NCBI GenBank assembly: GCA_000149265.1
Contig: CH003301.1
Coordinates: 1,651,264-1,715,263, forward strand
Length of the DNA: 64,000 nt
Source of the DNA: Ciona savignyi
Lineage: Eukaryota > Chordata > Ascidiacea > Phlebobranchia > Cionidae
Direction of reading: 5' to 3'
Below are positions 52,067 to 61,200 of the stretch, in pieces. The translations under genes were made by a program, and so were the position numbers. The notes below the pieces were generated by a model that saw only the letters and a list, made by a program, of their open reading frames with translations, was not told the origin of the DNA and searched no databases. Positions within the stretch are counted from its first letter, which is position 1, and every line of letters begins with the position of its first letter.

Positions 52067-54508
52067 ATGACTGACGAAAATTGGGCAGAAGCTGTCGACA
52101 AACAAGAACAACTCTTTCAGAAAGTTGATAACTTGCATATAAACACTGTTAAGAAAGATGAACCACCTAAATTAGTAAATGCTCCTTCAGCTGCTGATGA
52201 AAATTATGAACAACCTTTAACCCAAGAAGAAAGCTCACTCCTCAAAAAGATGCTTCGAGATAAATTGGTTCAAAACAACCAAGAGCTTGAAGTTCAACAA
52301 CGAGATCCTTCTTCTCCACTTTATTCAGTCAAGTCATTTGATGATCTGCCACTTAGAAAGGAACTCATTAGAGGAATTTATGGCATGGGCTTTAATAGAC
52401 CATCTAAAATACAAGAAACTGCTCTGCCTCTACTGCTATGTAACCCACCTCAAAATATGATTGCACAGTCACAATCTGGAACTGGGAAAACTGCTGCCTT
52501 TGTTTTGACGATGTTAAGCAGACTGGATACAAATAAGCATTATCCTCAATGTATTTGCCTTTCTCCTACATATGAGCTTGCATTACAAACGGGCAAGGCT
52601 GTGGAACAGATGGGAAAGCATTTGCAAGGATTGCAAGTGGCATATGCCATTCGTGGTAATCATGGTGAGTATTACTGAAGTTTTATGTTTACCAGAGGGT
52701 TAAGATTCACTGTATTTTTTTATTTAAAGTAATATCATATTTTGAACACGCCGCAATAGCTTTAGTAACAGAATTTTAGTTTAATCTGTTTGAAAAAAGT
52801 CTGAAAATTTTGTATAGAAATTTTATTTACATATACATTGTATTCCAGTACAGAGAAATACTAGCATACCTGCTCAGATTGTAATTGGAACTCCTGGAAC
52901 AATGTTGGATTGGACAAGGAAAGCGGTAAATCTATTCATATCTAGTAATCAATAGTTTTGGATACTTATTAATGACATAGATGTCATTACTTGCGATAAA
53001 CTAAACTACATCCAATGTGTTCAACTAAATTCCGGACTTTTTTAATACCCCGAAAAAACCTGTTCGTTGTATCTTGTATGTCTTAATATTAACATTGTTA
53101 AACGTCAGGTCAGTGGCATGGACACAGATTCACTATAATTTATGATTATGCATGACAGCATGAGGTCAGACATTTCCCCACCACCTAAAACACAATCAAG
53201 TATTTGTAGTATATTTTACCATGTTAATACTTGATATTTTACCAGGCTCTTGATTTACAAAAAGTTGAAGTTTTTGTCCTGGATGAGGCGGATGTTATGA
53301 TAGATACTCAAGGATTTAAAGATCAATCAATTAGAATTCATAGTAAACTCTCCAATAGGTGTCAAATGCTTTTGTTTAGTGCTACATATGATGATTCTGT
53401 AATGAAGTTTGCGGAGCAAATCATTTCGCAACCAAATATTATCAAAGTAAGGAAGCTTTATACTTTTGTAATTATTAATTTATCTAGCATTTCTTTGTAC
53501 AATTGCCCGATCATAGCAGGTTTAACTTACACATTGTCCAAATACTAGATCTTTGTTCCTTTAACCACATATTATTTAATTATTAATGAGGGACCACAAC
53601 TTATTGTTCTTTTTCACTTACAAAAATTAAGTTATACCAGTCTATGACCACTATAGCTGATCTACTGGCCATGGGGTAAAGCTAAAATAATCCATGTTTC
53701 CCTCTTTACAGCTCAAAAGAAATGAAGAGACTCTAGACAACATCAAGCAGTATTATGTAAAATGCAGCACCGTGGATAAGAAATACGAGTCACTGACTAA
53801 TCTGTATAACGTTTTGTCAGTTGGACAAGCTATAATATTTTGCCATACAAGAAAAACTGCATCTTGGCTTGCAAGGAAAATGTGTGAAGATAAATACGTT
53901 GTTGCCTTGCTGAGTGGAGAACTGGATGTCTCCCAAAGAGCTGCTATTTTGAGAAGGTGTGGTTCAGTTTTTTCGTCTTATTCATTGCAATAAAAAGTAG
54001 TTATTTCTAACATGGCCAACTGCACTGTAAAAGATAGTAGTTATAGTTTCCTAATGCCATAGTCTTATGCTATACGTAAGAAATACAAGTTTTTTGTTTA
54101 TAATTTTTAAACAATTGGCTGACACCACAAAGTCAATAAACATAACTTTTAATTTTATATGTTATGCTGTATACAACCTTTATCATCATGCTAGATTCAA
54201 GGAAGCAAAAGAAAGAGTGCTGGTGACAACCAACGTTTGTTCACGTGGGTATTGACGTTGAACAAGTCACTCTTGTGGTCAATTTCGATCTTCCTGTCGA
54301 CTTTAATCGACGGCCAGACTGTGAAACATACCTGCATCGGATTGGTCGCACGGGTCGGTTTGGAAAATCTGGTGTTGCGATCAATTTTGTTTCCAATGAA
54401 CAGGATATGCGCATTTTGCTGGAGTTTCAAGAGCATTTCGGTATTAAAATAAGTTACCTCGATACTGGAAACTATGCAGAGATTGAGGAGAAACTGGGAG
54501 ATGATTAA
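52067..54508 (+). CDS. DDX19: DEAD-box RNA helicase DDX19/DDX25 (Dbp5 orthologue), 5 exons, one frameshift
   Basis: Exons 52067-52664, 52849-52925, 53246-53446, 53712-53956, 54195-54508; about 477 residues once one extra base is discounted (human DDX19B 479). Motifs: Q-motif region [15 protein letters not shown], Walker [25 protein letters not shown] (motif Ia region), VIGTPGT (Ib), VLDEADVM (II), LFSATYDD (III), IFCHTRKTA (IV), [14 protein letters not shown] (V) and [10 protein letters not shown] (VI). The family is an ATP-dependent RNA helicase at the cytoplasmic face of the nuclear pore, remodelling mRNPs during export with Gle1 and InsP6, and also acts in translation termination. The N-terminal NLHI segment resembles the autoinhibitory region. 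In exon 5, GGG at 54246-54248 puts motif V one base out of frame with the rest; one G fewer restores the protein. The start gives the family-like [15 protein letters not shown]. Confidence 0.95.
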
Positions 54509-54927
54509 GAGATTTCTCATTAACACTTGAAATACTGCCACTGAAGTTTTGTGTAAATACCATTTCGGCTATTAATTATTTCGTTTTAAAGTTCTTATTT
54601 TTCTTAGGCTATGATGTACCCTCCCTAAATCTTAATGGTTTGTTCATTTTCATTTACTTACTTCTTCTGACTAGTAGTTGTTATTGTAGAAAAAAATTAT
54701 TGGAATAATAATACAGGACACTTTGAATGGTCATTGGTTTATATGTATATTGCACATTGATCTTATAAATAATATATACAATATCATTTGCAAATCAAAA
54801 AAAATCAAAATTGTACAATCATTTTTGTTGCACCATTACACTAAGAATTTCTAAATATTAATGTTGTATATGGAATAACGCATAAGGTACAGCAAGTAAG
54901 CAAACAAAAATAACTGCCGCTTAAATC
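54509..54927. other. convergent 3'UTR region of DDX19 and EXOC4
   Basis: Only 419 bp separate the two stop codons, so the 3'UTRs probably abut or overlap. AT-rich, with AATAAT-like hexamers. Confidence 0.45.
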
Positions 54928-57804
54928 TCAAATATCTTCATTGTTTTGTTGCTGTTCAGCATGCTCCATTTTAAAAGTCTGTTCTCTTACAATTTCTCTC
55001 AGTCGTTGCACTCGTGCAAGTTGGGCATTCTCGTTTCCGGAACCTGGTTTGCTCCGATGCAGAAGATTCAGTGCTTCCACATAGTCCTCCTCACTGTACC
55101 GTACTCCCTGTTCCACAACCTGCGCTTGTAGATCGTCAGGCATCAAATACATCATCTCGTAAAACTGTCTTGCCATGTCCAGATGCGGCTCTCTAGACAT
55201 TGTAAGGTTTGTCAGAAGCTGCTGGAGAGCAAAGACATTCCTGCACATCTTCTTAACCCCTGATGGTGAAATTCGTTTTATATGCTTTGCACCTCCCATT
55301 AAAATAGCAGCCATTTGATGGCCCAAACCCTGAAACACGTATTTGTATTTTTCATCTTTCAAGGAACCATTTAAGTTTTCTTCTGCTGATGAAATATCAA
55401 TTTTAAGTTTGGTGATTTGAAAGTCATGCTCCATACTGTCAAGTCCACGAATATCATAACTGTTGTTTAAAAACATGGGTCCCAAATGGTAAAAGCAACG
55501 CAAGCGAAGCTCAATATGTAAACATACAAGACAGATCTCTGACATTTTTTGGTAATCCTGTGCCAACCGCTTTAGCATTGACAGTGTGTCTGCTGGTGCA
55601 TATCCAGCAATGCTGGTAACAAAAGTTTGCAGTCTACCTGTCATCCACTCTAAGCTTTCGTGCAAACTTGCAATTGCCTTTAGGTCAGTGGTGTCATCAA
55701 TCAAACTATTTTTTGCAAGAGTTTCAGATTCCATGCGGCCCATGAAAAATTGTGCTTCTCTTATAAAATTCTGGTCAATTGATTTTATCTGAGCAGGTTT
55801 TAGTGGCTGAGGACGGCCATTATAAACAGCTTTCCAGTTATCCATGTTGGTAAGCATATCTGTTACTTCAGATTCTCGTACCCAGGAAGCACTAATAATT
55901 CTCTGGTCTTCAGATTCTGGTTGGGTCACACCCCGGTAGGACTGGATTGACATTTCTTTATATTCTTGCATCAATGAACATGCCATTGTAAGAAAATGAT
56001 CATGATATGAATCTAAACTACAAGTCAGGTCATAAAGAAACCACAAGCACTTGTCTGCCACCACTGCACTGTGAAGCAAACTTCTAACGTCTCCCAGATT
56101 TTTTTGTGTATTTGCATCAGCTAATACTTTCAAGGGGTCTGTGACTTTCATAGCAGAATCAAAATCTTTTTTCAGTTCATATTGAATCTGGCGAATGAAA
56201 ATATCCTGTACATAATCAGTGATATATTCATGTAGTGCACATCTCTTTCCTTCAGCATAATTTTGTTCCATCTCGATCTCACCAATGAACTTTTTCAAAG
56301 GGCCAAAAACAAGAGTTATATTTCGTGGATTTGCTTTACAAACTTTTTGTGTCGATAGTGCATGATCCATTAAAGTTGAAGTAACACCTTCAACAGAATG
56401 GGTACGCTTTTGGGCTCTTTGCTCTCTAAGATAGGTATTCATAGAAATGGCATGGGATGAAGCATCAAAGCGAAAAAGTTTAGCCACTTTTTGTCGAGGA
56501 GCTTTCTTTTTTAAGAAGTGTGAAGAGAGACTACCACCCTCAGAAAAACCAAGTGCTGACAGTTGGGAAGTGACAGCTGCATTATCAGCATCCAAGTAAT
56601 CATTAAGCAAAATTTGCAGAACTGATTGAATCTTGGCCCAAATTTCTTCCATGTCATACAGTTGTATATCCAAATTTGAATCAGTTATCACTCTTTTCAA
56701 ATCTTTCAGTACATGCTTGTGTGCATTTGCTATACAATGAAACTTTTTAAACAATGTATTAAGCAGTTGTAGTAATCGCTTCGGATTGTCCACATTTTTG
56801 TTCCCATCATCAAATGCAAGGTCAGTTACTTCTACTGTAGCATGAGTGACTATCATGTTAATATGACGATCCATTTTCACTTTGGTTGCTTCAATCATGT
56901 CTGGAATACGGTTTGAGCGACTGAGTGATTCAACTAACACTGTCATTAAATTTAATGGATCATCATCTGGGTTTAAATCATCATGCTCCAAGTCCAACAC
57001 CCTCTGGTCGAATCTTCCGATTTTTCCATAATCTTCTCCAACATTCCTTTGCTCAAGAGTTAGATTGCTTTTAACTTTTGTTGCTTTCTTTACTTCTTTA
57101 TTGCCCAGTAACGTTGCAACTGAGTTGACATAGATCTGTCGGTGTAGCTCACTTATAAATATATCATGCATTGTTAGTTTCTTGCTGATCAGCTCGTTTC
57201 TAACATCATTTAGTGCTTCAACTGGTACCAACTCCCCTTCCAAAGCAGATAGTGTCTGTATAAGCAACTCTGTAGCATGAAGGTAATGTTTCTTTGCCAG
57301 ATAAGCTTCAATTTTTTGAGGTGCTGCTTTTACCCTTTCAATTTGATCAAGAAGAAACAAAACTTTCTTGTGTTCCACACCCTCCACCCAAAGTTTACGC
57401 ATCTCATCTTGTCTGCAGTAAAGAAGTGACTTGCATTGTTGCATATTTTCTTTTACTTTCTTAATACGCTGTCTCGATTCTGAAATTCGGTCGCCGATTT
57501 TCCCAAACTGTTTAATAGTGACAGCAAGCTCTTCATAGTTGTCAGAAACAAGGACATCAAGTTTTTCATCATTTTCAGAGAAAGCTTCTTCTAGTCTCTC
57601 TTTCTCCAGTTCTCTTTGGTGGTCATCTTCACTTGCAGCTAATGTGCGGATAATTGACATCAAAAGTCCAGAAGGGTCACGTATAAAACCAGCACGCCCG
57701 ACCCCCGCCATGATCTTGGAGCTAGATGGTGTGGTAGAGACATTTTGACTACTCCAACTGCCCGTAGATGATGAAAATCCAGTGTCAAATGGATTACTTG
57801 ACAT
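54928..57804 (-). CDS. EXOC4: exocyst complex component 4 (Sec8), single uninterrupted ORF
   Basis: The 958-residue ORF (human EXOC4 974) matches the family end to end: DPSGLLMSIIRTLAASEDD near the N-terminus, ISESRQRIKKVKENM and RKLWVEGVEHKKVLFLLD in the coiled-coil N-terminal Sec8 domain, SSHAISMNTYLREQRAQK in the middle, SASWVRESEV, LHESLEWM, and IKKMCRNVFALQQ-like VKKMCRNVFALQQLLTNLTM with EALNLLHRSKPG near the C-terminus. Sec8 is a subunit of the octameric exocyst that tethers secretory vesicles to the plasma membrane before SNARE fusion. No intron interrupts the coding region, unlike the other multi-exon genes here. The N-terminus is Ser-rich (MSSNPFDTGFSSSTG) and includes an NPF motif. 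The satellite array begins within a few hundred bases upstream. Confidence 0.96.
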   Translation of the reverse strand: MSSNPFDTGFSSSTGSWSSQNVSTTPSSSKIMAGVGRAGFIRDPSGLLMSIIRTLAASEDDHQRELEKERLEEAFSENDEKLDVLVSDNYEELAVTIKQFGKIGDRISESRQRIKKVKENMQQCKSLLYCRQDEMRKLWVEGVEHKKVLFLLDQIERVKAAPQKIEAYLAKKHYLHATELLIQTLSALEGELVPVEALNDVRNELISKKLTMHDIFISELHRQIYVNSVATLLGNKEVKKATKVKSNLTLEQRNVGEDYGKIGRFDQRVLDLEHDDLNPDDDPLNLMTVLVESLSRSNRIPDMIEATKVKMDRHINMIVTHATVEVTDLAFDDGNKNVDNPKRLLQLLNTLFKKFHCIANAHKHVLKDLKRVITDSNLDIQLYDMEEIWAKIQSVLQILLNDYLDADNAAVTSQLSALGFSEGGSLSSHFLKKKAPRQKVAKLFRFDASSHAISMNTYLREQRAQKRTHSVEGVTSTLMDHALSTQKVCKANPRNITLVFGPLKKFIGEIEMEQNYAEGKRCALHEYITDYVQDIFIRQIQYELKKDFDSAMKVTDPLKVLADANTQKNLGDVRSLLHSAVVADKCLWFLYDLTCSLDSYHDHFLTMACSLMQEYKEMSIQSYRGVTQPESEDQRIISASWVRESEVTDMLTNMDNWKAVYNGRPQPLKPAQIKSIDQNFIREAQFFMGRMESETLAKNSLIDDTTDLKAIASLHESLEWMTGRLQTFVTSIAGYAPADTLSMLKRLAQDYQKMSEICLVCLHIELRLRCFYHLGPMFLNNSYDIRGLDSMEHDFQITKLKIDISSAEENLNGSLKDEKYKYVFQGLGHQMAAILMGGAKHIKRISPSGVKKMCRNVFALQQLLTNLTMSREPHLDMARQFYEMMYLMPDDLQAQVVEQGVRYSEEDYVEALNLLHRSKPGSGNENAQLARVQRLREIVREQTFKMEHAEQQQNNEDI

Positions 57805-58229
57805 GATGTACAGTAATTATATTCTAATAGCTAGATATAAAATGCCAACAGAGTTACCAATTTTTAAAACTAATTTATTGTTACGGTACATATCACAGTT
57901 GTTTTGTCTGAATACGACACATGTTGTGTAAGTACAGGTATCTTATTGGTACAAGTAAAGAAGACGCCGACAATTTTAAAAGCGAGAGAGGCCAAAAAAA
58001 GAAAAAGGCAAACGAGTGACTTAAAATGTAGGTAAAAAGTCACATAAATAGACGTAATATATAACAAATATTAAATAAAACTAGTTTAAATGTGGTTCTA
58101 AACAGCATATAACCATTCTTATAATATAAATCAAACAGAAAAAAACATTTTTGTGTAGAAAACATTCCGTGATAGCCTTTTTTTAAAGGATTTGCACGTT
58201 AAAATAAAGGTGGGTTTAGTTAATTCTAA
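57805..58229. other. EXOC4 upstream region with a satellite remnant
   Basis: Presumed EXOC4 promoter. At about 57955-57974 the phrase 'taaagaagacgccgac' from the satellite core occurs isolated from the array; the flanks no longer align. No other feature seen. Confidence 0.5.
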
Positions 58230-61200
58230 ATAATTCGACTAATAGGAAACATACAATGATAATTTTGAATTCGTTGGAAAGAAGAATATATTATGAATCA
58301 TATAAAGCAAAATATAATACAGTATTTCGACTGTATACCCCTCGTATATTAGGGTAAAGTCGACATACTTTTACGCAAAAACTACTTAGTTTAATTTAAA
58401 TTTAAAACAATCCACATATAGATATATTATTTCTTTGAATAGTCTGTAAATATTAGTCGTTTACTTAAAGTAATTTTTGTCTTACAGTAATTTACGCAAC
58501 ACCGCCTTGAACAGATTTCATCTTGGCCATTGTGAAACATTGTGCGATTATGTACCTAGTAACGAAGACGCCGACACAAAATATTGTTCAGTTAATAGCA
58601 GATAACTCTTCTTGTGTTTAATTTATAATTGCATTCTTAGTTTTGTTGGAAAGAAGAATAAATTTTGAATCATATGAAATCAAATCTAATACAATATATA
58701 GATTGTATACTCCTCGTATAATAGGGTAAAGTCTACACACTTTTACGCAAAAACTGCTGAGTTTAATTTAAAATTAAAAGAATCCACATATAGATATGTG
58801 ATTCCTTTATACATTCTGTAAATATTAGCCGTCTACTCAATGTAGTTTTTGTTTTACAGCGATTTAGGCAACACCACCTTGAATCGATTTCATCCCGCCA
58901 TGTGAAGCATTTGGGACGAGGTACCTAGTAAAGAAGACGCCGACACGAAATAGGGTCCAGTTAATAGCAAATAACTCTTCTTGTGTTTAATTAAGAGTCG
59001 CTATCTTGGTGTTGTTGGAAAGAAGAATAAATTATGAATCATATGAAACAAAAATTAATACAATATGTCAACTAAATACCTCTTTTATAATTGGGTAAAG
59101 TCGACATCCATTTACGCCAAAAGTACTGGGTTTATTTTAAATTTTGGGCAATCCACATATAGTTATATTATTCCTTTATTCAGTGTATATATATTAGTGG
59201 CTAACTCAAAGTAATTTTTGTCTTGCAGCAATTTACGCAACACCGCCTTGAACCTATTTCATCCCGGCTATTGTGAAGCATTGTGCGATTATGTACCTAG
59301 TAAAGAAGACGCCGACACGAAATAGGGTTCAGTTAATAGCAGATAACTCTTCTTGTGTTTAATTTACAATTGCATTCTTAGTTTTGTTGGAAAGAAGAAT
59401 AAATTTTGAATCAAATGATACTAAATTTAATACAATATATGGATTGTATACCTCTCGTATAATAGGGTAAAGTCGACAGACTTTTACGCAAAAAGTACTT
59501 TATTTATTTTAATTTTTAAACAACAGACATATAGATATATTATTCCTTTGTACATTTTGTAAATATTAGCCGTCTACTCAATGTATTTTTTGTTTAATAG
59601 CGATTTACGCAACACCACCTTGAACCTATATCATCCCGGCCATTGTGAAGCATTGTGCGATATGTACCTAGTAAAGAAGACGCCGACACGAGAATAGGGT
59701 TCAGTTAATAGCAGATAACTCTTCTTGTGTTTAATTTACAATTGCATTCTTAATTTTGTTGGAAAGAAGAATAAATTTTGAATCAAATGATACTAAATTT
59801 AATACAATATATGGATTGTATACCTCTCGTATAATAGGGTAAAGTCGACCAGACTTTTACGCAAAAAGTACTTTATTTATTTTAATTTTTAAACAACAGA
59901 CATATAGATATATTATTCCTTTGTACATTTTGTAAATATTAGCCGTCTACTCAATGTAGTTTTTGTTTAATAGCGATTTACGCAACACCACCTTGCAACC
60001 TATATCATCCCGGCCATTGTGAAGCATTGTGCGATTATGTACCTAGTAAAGAAGACGCCGACACAAAATAGGGTTCAGTTAACAGCAGATAACTCTTCTT
60101 GTGTTTAATTTATAATTGCATTCTTAGTTTTGTTGGAAAGAAGAATAAATTTTGAATCATATGAAATCAAATGTAATACAATTTATAGATTATTTATCCC
60201 TCATATAATAGGGTAAAGTCGACCAACTTTTACGCAAAAAGTACTTTATTTATTATAATTTTTAAACAAAAGACATATAGATATATTATTCCTTTGTACA
60301 TTCTGTAAATATTAGTTGTCCACTCAATGTAGTTTTTGTTTGATAGCGATTTACGCAACACCACCTTCAACCTATATCATCCCGGCCATTGTGAAACATT
60401 GTGCGACGATGTACCTAGTAAAGAAGACGCCGACACGAAATAGGGTTCAGTTAATAGCACATTACTCTTCTGATGTTAAAGTTACAATTGTATTCTTAGT
60501 TTTGTTGAAAAGAAGAATAAATTATGAATAATATGCAATGAAATTTAATACAATATATAGATTGTATATCCCTCGTATAATAGGGTAAAGTCAACAGGCT
60601 TTTACGCAAAAAGTACTTTATTTATTTTAATTTTTAAACAACAGACATATAGATATATTATTCCTTTGTACATTCTGTAAATATTAGCCGTCTAATCAAT
60701 GTATTTTTTGTTTAATAGCGATTTAAGCAACACCACCTTGGACCTATTTCATCCCGCCATTGTGAAGCATTGTGCGACGATGTACCTAGTAAAGAAGACG
60801 CCGACACGAAATAGGGTTCAGTTAACAGCAGATAACTCTTTCTTGTATTTAATCTACAATCACATTATAGGTTTTGTTGGAAAGAAGAATAAATTTTGAA
60901 TCATATGAAATCAAATCTAATACATTATATAGATTGTTTACCCCTCGTATAATAGGGTAAAGTCGACAGACTTTTACGCAAAAAGTACTTTATTTATTTT
61001 AATTTTTAAACAACAGACATATAGATATATTATTCCTTTGTACATTCTGTAAATATTAGTTGTCCACTCAATGTAGTTTTTGTTTGATAGCGATTTAAGC
61101 AACACCACCTTGGACCTATTTCATCCGGCCATTGTGACGAAGCATTATGCGACGATGTACCTAGTAAAGAAGACGCCGACACGAAATAGGGTTCAGTTAA

